From Urophycis tenuis (lineage: Eukaryota; Chordata; Actinopteri; Gadiformes; Phycidae): DNA of 64,000 bases. Location: positions 49,622 through 113,621 of the forward strand of contig JAXIVH010000387.1 in assembly GCA_036785325.1 (NCBI GenBank), in the 5' to 3' direction. Position 1 is the stretch's first letter. Every line of letters begins with the position of its first letter. A model generated the notes under the pieces. It saw nothing but the letters and a program-made list of their open reading frames with translations. It made no database searches and was not told where the DNA came from. Below, piece after piece: positions 22,101-32,767 of this stretch. The position numbers were made by a program, and so were the translations under genes.

Positions 22101-25071
22101 GGTGCAAAGTGCACACCCAGCAAGTGTATGTACCCACTTCCTGCCCTGGACCTCTACGTCAGTGTCTGCTCAGAGAAGGACGCATCATCATTTGAGTTTT
22201 GTTCCCCCAGTTCCATGCTGAGAAGGAGGTTGCCGAGGCGACAGAGGAAAGAGGTGGTAAGTATTCCCCATCTCTGTAATAAAATAGCCGTGTAAAGTAA
22301 ATGCCATGCTGCCAGGTTTTACCTCCAGCCATGCGCTGATCCAGCTAACACAACCCAATTAGATAATCCAGGAGGGTTGTCAAAATCCTGTCACAGACTT
22401 TCCGGACCTTCATGAACCTGGAGTTCCCCTGTGCTTTCAGACCCGCGTGAGTACTCCACCTTTCTGCAGTCCCGCAAGGATGTCATGGAGGTGGAGGCGA
22501 TCCGAACAGTCACACAGCTCTGCCTGCAGTACAGGTGAGCCCGACTAGACGCTCACTAGCAACATTGCTCAGGATCGTAAACTGTGCTACAGTAGCCGTA
22601 CTGAAAATCATAGGAATAGGAAATAATAGTAAAGAAACACCCGCTTTGGAGACCAATGTGCGCTTTAAGACCTAATAGTGAAACAGCGACAACAACATAG
22701 GCATTCAAGTCTCTGACCTCTGACCTTTCAGGGTACGGTGTCACATAGTCCATCTGTCCTCGGCCGAGCCGCTGGTTCTGATCCGGGAGGCCCGGGCGGC
22801 GGGGGCCCCGCTGACAGTGGAGACCACCCACCACTACCTGAACCTCTCCTCCGAGGACATCCCTCCTGGGGCCACGCAGTTCAAATGCTGCCCCCCCATC
22901 CGGAGCCAAGCTAACCAGGTAGTCCTCCATCAGGGCGGACCAACCCGGTGTTCAAGCAGGATGGGCTGACGACATGTTCTTTGTGTACTTTTGTATTGTC
23001 GTCTTCCTGCGTTACACTTAGTGACATTTAAAACCTGTTGCCACAGAGGTCTGTCCTTCATCATCATGAGTCTCCAGGGCTTTTTGGTTCCTTGGGGGGG
23101 AACCCTACTCAACTAACGACGGTGTTGGTGACCTGCGGTGGGTTCTCTGACGTCCTCTGATCCCACAGGAGCAGCTGTGGTCTGCACTGAAGGCCGGAGA
23201 CATCGACATGGTGGTGTCTGACCACTCCCCCTGCACCCCTGACCTCAAGAACCTTGACACTGGAGACTTCAACCAGGCCTGGGGAGGAATCTCCTCCCTG
23301 CAGTTTGGTAACAACTGACAACACGTTACAATTAACTAGCTATTTACTATCCAAATTACCCAAACACATGTCATTAAGGAGCAGGTAGGGCTAGGGGTTA
23401 TCTTGCTCTGGGATGTCTAGAGATGGAAGGCTGACATTGGAAATCAAATCCAGAACCCTTCAGAACTTTTATGTTGCCTCTATTGTTAGATGTTACTCAT
23501 GTTAGTTTAGTTGGGATTTGTGCAGTTGAAATGAATAGAACAGCCTGGCTAATCATAATTATGGCTTTGATATTTTTTTAAGGGTCACAGTTTTGCCGGT
23601 CAAATGGTTGTGTGTGATTCAGCTGAACAGAGCAGCAACATAGATGTCTCTAAACGTCTCTTCTGCCACGTGATGTTCAGACAGTCCGTGTGTCTGAATA
23701 AAGTCCACTGAGAGACAAACAAACAGCAGTCTAACAGTAATAATTAACAGGCTCAATGTCTCCCGTTCGGAGCAAAGCGTCTGTTTGAAAGACCTCCGAC
23801 CAGGAGCCAGATCCCCACCAGGCTGCTGCCACGTTCCCACACACACAGTGGTTGTGTGGATATGGACTTATGATTAGCCATTCCCATCCAACTCTTGGCT
23901 TGAATAAGGCTCATTGCTTTGACCATTGAAAACACATGTCTTTACATGTGTGACTTTTACCCAATGAGACAAGGGTTTTTTAATAGGTAGGTAGGGGTTC
24001 AGGCATCTTGCTCAAGAACGCCTCCTACAGGTTAGGCTGCGAACAACGGGGATGCAACCCAGTAGAACCCCGCACCACTAGAACTGTGCGTTCTGTGGGT
24101 GGTGCAGGTCTGTCTCTGTTCTGGAGCGCCGCTAGTGGGCGGGGCTTCCAGCTCTCGGACGCCGTGCGACTCCTCTCCCGGAACACATCCCAGCTGTGTT
24201 GCCTTGACGACAGGAAGGGAAGCCTGGCGCCAGGCTATGACGCTGACCTCGTCATCTGGGACCCGGACCAGGAATTTGAGGTGTGTGATGAATGAATGAA
24301 TATTCACTGGAAATGCCACCTCACCACAGATATCACTTTGAAAGAGGAACACAGTGGTGTCTGAATAATATGTGCAATTTACAGTTTCTAGATGTAACTA
24401 CATTCTAGACATGTGTTCTACAACTGATCAGTTAGTCATTTTTAATCTTTCCTATATTTTCCAGGTCAAGGAAGGAAACATACATCATAAAAACAAGGTT
24501 TGCAAACACAGCCCTCCACACCGTCACAAGGACACAACACGACGCTAAACATGAATCCATTTTTAAAGGGTCTTTATTTTCCCACCCAGATCAGCCTACC
24601 AGTCGGCACAGTCCGCTCGGCCGGTAGGCTGATCGACCCTTCAAGAATCTGGATGAACACTCCAGCTAATCATAACACATAATAACACACAGCTAATCAA
24701 CATCACCCCTGGGGCTAACATAAGACAGACATAAATACTTTCATGATCCCTGAGGGAAATTGCATTTGTTACAATACGTCGGGAAAAAAAGAAGAAACAG
24801 ACACTCTACATATAGTAGAGTATTAATATATATATATAGGCTATAAGGGCCCCTGTGTTACGTCACTGTAAATCTGTCGCCCTGTGATGCGTCTCCCGGT
24901 AGGTAACGCCCTACCTGGGCGGCACCCTGCGGGGATTGGTGCACGCCACCCTGGTCCGCGGCCGGCTGGTCTACAGAGAGGGCTCCTTCTGCCCTGAACC
25001 GTTGGGCAAGCACCTGCTCGTCTCTCCACGTCAGAATCAAACCCCCAAACTCTGACCCTAACACGAATAAA
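19113..25071 (+). CDS. alln: Allantoinase (dihydropyrimidinase-like amidohydrolase)
   Basis: Allantoinase hydrolyses allantoin to allantoate in urate breakdown. Eleven exons join in phase: 19113-19262, 19923-20074, 20339-20453, 21888-22034, 22211-22256, 22441-22534, 22732-22918, 23169-23307, 24108-24280, 24465-24497 and 24903-25055, giving 462 residues, the usual family length. Metal ligands are all present: DSHVHVNEPG (His67, His69), GFKCFL (Lys154, to be carbamylated), FHAE (His190), HIVHLSSAEP (His242) and VVSDHSPC (Asp315). The start is the ATG at 19113, giving MELGSAVRAVRSSRVLFGDV. The C-terminus is PKL, which fits the peroxisomal type 1 signal. A poly(A) signal AATAAA lies at 25066. All introns are GT-AG. 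The gene is followed 700 bp later on the same strand by agxt. No defect was seen, so it is likely functional. Confidence 0.95.
19856..19899. promoter_or_regulatory. Cluster of CRE-like TGACGTCA motifs in alln intron 1
   Basis: Perfect TGACGTCA palindromes lie at 19856 and 19892, with TGACGTCG at 19878 between them, 24-67 bp before exon 2. These match the CREB/ATF site. A role as an intronic enhancer or alternative promoter is inference only. Confidence 0.45.
20170..20275 (+). mobile_element. tRNA-derived SINE-like fragment
   Basis: A box A-like 'tagcagtggcttgggt' is followed by 'ggttctgggtttgagcccc', resembling box B. It lies in alln intron 2. Confidence 0.5.
20563..20735 (+). mobile_element. 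tRNA-derived SINE (complete head and tail)
   Basis: The head has box A (tagctcagcgggtagtgcgg) and box B (ggttcgatcc). The tail 'gtaagtagctttggacaaaagcctctgctaaatg' is the classic fish SINE tail shared with LINEs. It lies in alln intron 3. Confidence 0.85.
21030..21610. mobile_element. Interspersed repeat ('gtcgtttattatcaaat' family), copy 2
   Basis: The left half repeats 8237-8480 almost word for word. The right half (21420-21610) has 'gttcagaagcctgatgg' and related sequence typical of this fish repeat. It lies in alln intron 3. Confidence 0.7.
23370..23470 (-). mobile_element. SINE body fragment ('aaggagcaggtaggg' family)
   Basis: The blocks 'cattaaggagcaggtaggg', 'atcttgctctgggatg' and 'aatcaaatccagaacc' recur at 48880-49000 and 59370-59540, and supply the unit of the atg4b minisatellite at 52583-53010. 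Confidence 0.65.
24735..24780 (-). mobile_element. LINE 3' end, minus orientation
   Basis: The sequence 'tactttcatgatccctgagggaaattgcatttgtt' is the reverse of the common LINE 3' end in this window. It lies in alln intron 10. Confidence 0.65.
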
Positions 25072-25755
25072 ACTGTTATATAACTCTGTGTGGTGTTATG
25101 TTGTTCTTTATTTGTAGACATTCTTTGAATGAAACTACTTCATTCAGTTGGTGCCATAACAACAATTTCATAATAGGGTTAATAATCACTATAATCATAA
25201 ACAATAATGGTGAATTGAACAACTTTAGAGAAAGGTGTCTGAAAAGGGAAACGTGTCTAAACTTGTTGACACCTCAATGTCACAAAGGTTTTGTGAACAA
25301 GTTAATCAAGATAGTGTAAAACAAAATAATCATGGGATACAGAGGGATCATGATATGCCTTTCACCTCCTGATTGTGCCCCTGCCAGTTGAGGACACAGT
25401 TTTAATCAGCTCAACACGACCTGAAGACCACACTGCACAAGCCTTATTACTCATCTGCCCTGTTGTCAATAATTACCTTTATTAAGCTTGAATAAACTAC
25501 GAGAGTTCAGCTGTTCCAATGAGATAGGAGAGCAAACACGTGTGAAATATGTAAATGGTGCGTGATCATTTCAATATTGTGTAATATTTAATTTTGCTTT
25601 GGACAAATGAAACAATCATGTAAAACAGGACGGGGCTCCAGTCGACGACCCTCCTTCGTGTTATTGACACAAGAGCCTGCGTGGTGGGACGGGAGGGTAG
25701 TCCAGGTTATCTCTGTGGTTTCTGTTGGCAGACTGCTCTCTAGTTTATTGGAGCC
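25072..25755. other. alln-agxt intergenic spacer
   Basis: About 680 bp of A/T-rich sequence between two co-oriented genes. It should hold the agxt promoter; no clear TATA box, operator or repeat was recognised. Confidence 0.6.
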
Positions 25756-28700
25756 ATGTCGTCCCTGTCGGTCCCGAAGCCCCCATGTCTCAACAAACCG
25801 TTCGTGGCTCCGCACCGGTACATGTTCGGACCGGGTCCCTCCAATGTCCCCCAGCGGATCCTGGAGGCTGGAGCCAACCCCATCATCGGGCACATGCACC
25901 CAGAAATGTTTGAGGTTGGTGGGGCGACTTTGATTCATATGAAACGATTTCTTATCTTGCCTGTTGTAACATTGTGAACTTGATCCCTTATGTGACATCC
26001 CAGATAATGAGTGACATCAAGAGTGGGATCCAGTATGCGTTTCAAACTCACAACAAGGTGACGTTAGCGGTCAGCGGCCCCGGCCACTCGGCCATGGAGT
26101 GCGCCCTGTTCAACGCCCTGGAGCCCGGGGACGGGGTCCTGGTGGCGCTCAACGGGATCTGGGGCGAGCGGGCCGCAGACATGGCCGAGAGGATAGGTAC
26201 GTTATAGGATGTTTCAATAATTACTTCTGATGATAGTGGTTTGCTTAGGGTCACAGTGCGGTAACGATGCCATTTGCGTGTGTATATTTTTTGATCGCTC
26301 TACAGGTGCAAGAGTAAATATCATTACAGCGCCACCTGGCGGCTCCTTCACGAATGACGAAATTCACAAGGTAAATTTTTGCTCATTAAAACTCTCTTTC
26401 ATAATAATCTCTATCAAGCCATTGGTTTATTCATTTATTAAGCAAATCTCAAGCAAACCAAAACACAATAGTACACATTTTTGAGTAGTTTTTTAATCCA
26501 ACACAGGCCCTGCTGAAGCACCGGCCCGTCCTAATGTTCCTGGCCCACGGAGAGTCCTCCACTGGGGTCCTTCACCCCCTAGACGGCATTGGAGACCTAT
26601 GTCACCAGTATGGAGCTAAGCTAGCCAATGCTCATCACTCCACACATAAACACAGCAGTGTTTCTGTGGGTCGGGACCACAGGGCTCACCAGACACGTGG
26701 TGCCGGGACGCGGCTGACTGATGAGAAAAGCGCTGTTTGCCTTTGTTTGCTATTTGTTTTGGAAGAGTCTCTCTCATACAGCGTCTCATATGTAGCTTAC
26801 AACAGACAAGACAATGATTTGTAGCCACAGGCAAAGTATTACTGATCACTTGGTGAACTACGACTAGAGTTAGGGTTAGGCTAACCCTATGTAAAGATAG
26901 TGTAGTACCTGTATATCGCTCACCTGATCCACAGGTACATAAAGATAGTGTACCTGTATCATTGCTCACCTGATCCACAGGTACATAAAGATAGTGTACA
27001 TGTATCATTGCTCACCTGATCCACAGGTACATAAAGATAGTGTACCTGTATCATTGTTCACCTGGTCTATAGGTACATAAAGATAGTGTACCTGTATCAT
27101 TGCTCACCTGGTCTATAGGGACATAAAGACAGTGTACCTGTATCATTGCTCACCTGGTCTATAGGTACATAAAGATAGTGTACCTGTATCATTGCTCACC
27201 TGGTCTATAGGTACATAAAGATAGTGTACCTGTATCATTGCTCACCTGGTCTATAGGTACATAAAGATAGTGTACCTGTATCATTGCTCACCTGGTCTAT
27301 AGGTACATAAAGATAGTGTACCTTTATCATTGCTCACCTGGTCTACAGGTACATAAAGATAGTGTACCTGTATCATTGCTCACCTGGTCTATAGGTACAT
27401 AAAGATAGTGTACCCGTATCATTGCTCACCTGGTCTATAGGTACATAAAGATAGTGTACCTGTATCATTGCTCACCTGATCTATAGGTACATAAAGATAG
27501 TGTACCTGTATCATTGCTCACCTGGTCTACAGGTACATAAAGACAGTGTACCTGTATCATTGCTCACCTGGTGTACAGGTACGGCTGCTTGCTCCTGGTC
27601 GACTCCGTGGCATCTCTGGGTGGAGCTCCTCTCTACATGGACAAACAAGGTGGAGCTTCCATTAAGATAATTTTACTACCTTTAATTAGAGATGAATGAT
27701 TATCTGATTCATAGCGATAACAGGATTATTCAAAAATTTAAAAATGCATTTGAAAATATAGGAATAACTTTTTAACTGTAATTTGATTTTCTTTGTCTTT
27801 AATTTCTCCCATCTGTATTTGTAGGAATTGATATTCTGTACACAGGTTCTCAGAAAGTGTTGAACGCTCCTCCTGGTACAGCGCCCATCTCCTTCAGCCC
27901 CCGAGCCTGGTCCGTAAACAGTATCACACACGCCATGTTATACAGTATCACATGACATGTTATTACAAAGCATTACACCGCAGCACATAGTGTTATCATG
28001 CAGGATTCAACAGCAATAGGTCATGTTATCATATTATACTGTATAATATGTCATGTTATCATATTATACAGTATTAAAGTCACAACATAAATACACATTG
28101 CATTGAGAGATCAACATAAACAAAGCAACTGCTTGACTGTTGTAGCCGTTGATGCACGTGCTACATGTTATGTGATGTTATGTTATGTACTCTGTATTAT
28201 TGGGTCACACTGGGGGGTCTGCAGCCAGAAGGTGTTCAACAGGAAGACGAAGCCTGTGTCCTTCTTCCTGGATCTGGCCTGGCTCGCCAACTACTGGGGA
28301 TGTGACGACAAGCCGGCGAGAACGTAAGACCTCTGGGCCACCCTGGACCCTAGACCTGGGGCCAGACTCACAAAACTCTAGTCTCTAATGTTGTGTGTGC
28401 ACATACCAGACTTACCGGCTCTGCCTAAACCTCTGCCCTGCACCTCATGGGAAATGTAATTTTATTCACTGTCACGCTACTTATCTCAAGATAATTAAAC
28501 ATGTAAAATGGTGTAGTAAAAGGTAAGGAATAGTGGTTAATTAATTCATGCAAGGATTAGTATGGCATTTAGCTTAGCACTTCAACTGTTATGCTCAGTA
28601 GCACTGTTATCTAGCTTTGTTGCCCGGAAACCCATGTAAGGGCTTGCTCCATAATGTACTGATGTTCTCCAGCAGTGCCCCCCAGACTGACTCTACTGCA

Positions 28701-30402
28701 TTTCCCTGTCTGTAGATACCACCACACCGGACCTGTGTCAGCCTTCTACTCCCTGAGGGAGAGCCTCAGGGTGCTGGCAGAAGAGGTGAGGTGCCACTTC
28801 AAGAGCCACCATTTTAAAACCTACCCTGTGGTGACATCACATGTGGGAAGGGGAGAGCCTACCCAGATGTATGATAGTTAGATCAGTTGGTACAATCCAC
28901 TGGTTAGCCTAGTAGGTTATGTCCATCATATATCTGGGTGGCCACTCTCACTTAAAAAAATAAAAAAAATCAAGACATAAAATGCGCAAATGTACAAAGG
29001 TCAATGCATGTAAAGGTAAAGGTTGTCCAGGTCAAATAGGGGCCCTCTAAAGTTCCTCAGGTCACAAGGTCACTGCTGAAACATTATCTCACTTTTCAGT
29101 TTGTTTTAAATCACAAAGCTCATGGTTAGGCGAATGGACTTTGTATCAAAACAGACTTTTAACTGATTCTACAGAACAAAACACTAGGGTGCATCTTTAA
29201 ACAAACCATAATTTGGTTAATAATTAAAGAATGTTTCTGTTACTCACCCCAAGAATTGCGAGTGGACCCTTTCTGTAGTGGGCATTTTATTTAGGTCTGC
29301 CTGTGTCCCAGTTCACACATAAATACTGTGTGTTAGTTGAGAGGAATAACGACAGGCCACATCCATGTTTCTACACCAAAAGCTAAACCACAAGATGCTG
29401 GAGACACCCAGGCACTGAGAACGTGTTTGCTTATCCAATATTAGAATACAATTCAATGGACACTTTTATCCACAGCACTGTTATTTACTGCATACATTTC
29501 TTAGCGTGAGTGGTCATATTGAGAATCGAACCTGTAACTCCGACATTGTTACTGCCATGCTCTACCAGCAGAGCCTCACTGGACCACAGACCACAATGTA
29601 CAATACAAGTTAACCTGGGGCTTGTGTTCCCCTCAGGGCATAGAGGAGTCCTGGGAGAGGCATCGCTCGGTGGCTGAATACTTCCACACCGGCCTGGAGA
29701 GCATGGGCCTCAAGCTGTTTGTTAAGGACAAGGTTCGTCCCCATACCATACTATTTATTCTACTACAATTAGTAAGCTTAATGAATAAGACACACCGTAA
29801 AGCGCTTTTATTTTGAAGTATACTGTTGTTTAAGATCACGCTGTTATCCTGCCAATATTCTCCTCAAATTTGTTCTTTTTGGACGAACATTAAGCACTTT
29901 GAGCTGCATTCCTTGTATGATGCTGGTTGCTACATACCTGCAGCTCATCCTGCCTTATTGCCCGTGCTTCTCTCTCCTATGGGAACTCACCGAGCAGAGC
30001 TCCAGGCTGCCCACGGTGACCACCATCTTGGCTCCACCCGGCTATGACTGGAAGGAGATCACCTCCTACATCATGAAGACCCACAACCTGGAGGTGTCCG
30101 GGGGCCTGGGGCCCTCTGTCGGCCTGGTGGGAACACGCTCACCATCATATGTGGTTTATATTGTGCAAAAAAGGACACAGTAAAACTGTTCACTGAAACG
30201 CGTTTGTTTCCATGGCTCTACAGGTGTTGCGTGTGGGACTCATGGGATGCAACAGCAGCAGAGCGAGTGTCGACATGGTGCTGAGGGCCTTCAGAGACGC
30301 GCTGCGGCACTGTCATAAAAGCAAAGTGTGAGACACTCCCGTTTGTGTAGCTCTGAATCCAGACTGCTGGTTTAAGAGACAGACAATGTGTCATGAAATA
30401 AA
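25756..30402 (+). CDS. agxt: Alanine-glyoxylate (serine-pyruvate) aminotransferase
   Basis: A PLP enzyme that transfers the amino group of alanine (or serine) to glyoxylate, giving glycine. Eleven exons join in phase: 25756-25914, 26004-26196, 26306-26370, 26507-26607, 27579-27649, 27825-27913, 28229-28323, 28716-28785, 29637-29732, 29998-30126 and 30224-30331. The product is 391 residues; the human enzyme has 392. Landmarks are YMFGPGPSNVP near the N-terminus, SGPGHSAMECA, LLVDSVASLGG with the PLP-contacting Asp, GSQKVLNAPPG with the Schiff-base Lys at about 207, KPVSFFLDLAWLANYWGCDD and the C-terminal GGLGPS region. The last tripeptide is SKV, a weak peroxisomal signal. Poly(A) signals lie at 30397 and 30468. 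Intron 4 holds a 46-bp minisatellite that runs into the exon 5 acceptor. The exon 6/7 junction was placed to keep the family's length. Confidence 0.96.
26890..27580. repeat. 46-bp minisatellite ending at the agxt exon 5 acceptor
   Basis: About fifteen tandem copies of 'gtacataaagatagtgtacc' + 'tgtatcattgctcacctggtctatag' fill the end of agxt intron 4. The last unit 'gctcacctggtgtacag' is the true splice acceptor, and the exon starts gtacgg. Earlier units carry tatag/gtac or tacag/gtac at the same place. Confidence 0.95.
29450..29595 (-). mobile_element. tRNA-derived SINE, minus orientation
   Basis: The minus strand reads a tRNA-like head: 'gctggtagagcatggcagta' then 'ggttcgattctc' (box A and box B). 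A degraded 'ggacacttttatcca' tail lies at 29457-29475. It sits in agxt intron 8. Confidence 0.75.
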
Positions 30403-31541
30403 TTGTGAGGCACTCTGGTTGTATTTGTGCAGAAATCCAGAATGTTGCTTTTTAAATAAGACAATGGAATAAAACTAAATGGGCCACTGCACCAGTTGTC
30501 TTTCACTGTGGTAAACTCAGTAATACAAACACATATGTACAAAAATTAGATTCATATGGCAGCAGTTGCTCCTGCCACATGCCACCTAAGGGGCTTTACT
30601 TTGCTCCTTGACACCAGTGGATGCAGAAAACCGCAGTCTATTGTCTAGCTGGAAAGTGTTCCGCATGCATGAGAGGGTGTTGAAAACGTGAGTGCTCTCC
30701 TAAAAGTGTGTGGTGATGGCTGGTTTATCATGTGAATTAACTGTCCAATGCACCACAGATGTGCAGCCTTACTGAGCCCAGGAGTCCAATAAGGCGGACT
30801 CTGCCAGGGGAAGCTGTTGAAACCAGCCAAAACCAGCCAAACCCACCCAGGTTGGCCGACGATGAGGCCGTTGCATTTCCATTTCGGGCAATGAGAAGAT
30901 GCCTTTATCCAAAGCGACTTACAAAGAGTACATTTGACATAAGAAGGTGAAACATTTCATTGCAGCCAATACAGAAAGAAAGTCACCAGAACAAGTGTCA
31001 AGCATTTCAATTGCTAGGTTAACCATTGCTAGTATACATATTTCAGGAGAAAAATATTGTACAATTCTTTCAGAATAGCTTGAGCTCCTTTTATTGGTAG
31101 TACGATGACTTAGGGGATTTATGCTGTATGACATTTACATTTAGATGACTGTGTATGACAGTGTATAACGACTCCAATGACTGCGATTACACATTTGATG
31201 GTAACTGATTACTTCCATAATTTCCTTTCAATGCCGCTGCAATATATCAGGAGAAAAAAAATCTTTCATGGAATAGTGGAAGTCAACTTTAATATCCAAT
31301 TTTCAATTGTAATCAAAACAAATGGTAACTCTTAACAATAAGGGTAGATTACATTAGTATTAATTATTTATTTTTTAAAGCTAGCGATAAGCAGTAATTA
31401 ACAGATAATTATCATTTAATGATCAGACCTTTTTCTAGTAATGGCGTTCATGTTTATTCATGGTGATCATGTTAACTAAGGTAATGGTGTTCAGGTCACA
31501 TTATTTAATAGGGTTAGCATTGTTAACCCTAACCCACTAAC
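30403..31541. other. Spacer downstream of agxt, with repeats
   Basis: Holds a SINE tail in minus orientation at 30895-30935 (atgcctttatccaaagcgacttac) and the reverse copy of the 14870 repeat at 30935-31035. The rest is A/T-rich with nothing recognisable. Confidence 0.6.
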
Positions 31542-32044
31542 CTCTAGACCAGGGGTTCTCAAACTTTTTCACACCAAGGACCACTTTATCTTTTTTTTTT
31601 TTTTAATCACGGACCACCTAACCAGCGGGCAAATTTCCCACTCCCACCCTTAAAAAAACCTTTTTAAACAGCGTATGTTCTAATTGCATTATATGTTGTA
31701 TATTCCAAATTAAGTCTGCAGTATATTACAAATGTATTTGTAATAACGTAAGTAAAGATTGGAAGCTAACTAGGTAACCAAGGCAATGTAAGTGAAGACG
31801 TGACTCAAAACGTAGGTTTGTATAATATTAGACAAATTCAATACAACTATACTCTTAGGCTTGTATGGGCGACATTTTGTTCACTTTTAATTTAGAAAAC
31901 AATTATTTGTACTCCTAGCTTCGCTTTTGAACGCAGATGAAGGTGATTTGAGAAATCCTGTTATAAATTCGACTTTTGTGTCATCCTCTCGCGGACCACT
32001 TGGGGGCGCACGCGGACCACACTTTGAGAATCACTGCTCTAGAC
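31542..32044 (+). mobile_element. Non-autonomous hAT MITE with intact target duplication
   Basis: The element (31550-32036) begins CAGGGGTTCTCAAA and ends in the inverse of CAGTGATTCTCAAA, 12 of 14 matching. It is flanked by perfect 8-bp duplications CTCTAGAC at 31542-31549 and 32037-32044. No transposase is encoded. Ends and 8-bp duplication are those of the hAT superfamily (Charlie-like). A degraded copy lies at 15711-16000. Confidence 0.9.
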
Positions 32045-32767
32045 TAATGCGATATAGTAATGCATATTGCAGTGATTGAATCAATGGTAAATTAATGTAC
32101 CCTTAGTGTCAAGTGAAACCAACCCAATTGTGTACCGTTTATGATGAAAACCATAATAGGTAGCTCAGTGTTGGTAGCTTTTGTCAAAAGAACCAAACAG
32201 AAAATTGAAGTAACAGAGGTCAAGGACAGCCAATGCTCTGCTGAGCTATGAACCATTTATTTCAGCTGATTGTGGTGAAAATTGGATAGTGAAAAACCTG
32301 TTGAAATACAAAAACAATTCAGAACTCACACCCCATCTCATGTCTTTTTCAATGACACAAAAGGTCAATTACACTGAGTACGGATGCGGAATTTACACTT
32401 CCATACACCACAAACATATCATACAGTATGTTGATCATATTCTCAGTGATGGGCAATTTAAAGATTTTACAGTAGCACGCAAAGTCCCCAGACTTCATTT
32501 TGGAAGTCTATCCCCCATAGTATCTACTTGGTCCACAATTGACTTGTTTGCTTCTGTCAGCTAAACCTGGTGGTAGAACCACTCCCTGTCTATCTAGTAC
32601 TTGTTTCAGGTACATAATGGGAATACACTTACTTATACCATCATTTATTCATAATCCCAAATTACAAACAATACCTACTTTGTTATATTTTCACATTCAG
32701 TTCTGGTTTAATTGTGTTTTAACATTCAGCATTTCTTCCTGTAAAATTTAGAAAAATTAACATCTTT
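32045..32767. other. Spacer downstream of the zinc-finger gene
   Basis: A/T-rich sequence that probably includes the 3' UTR of the minus-strand zinc-finger gene. No repeat or exon was recognised. Confidence 0.5.
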
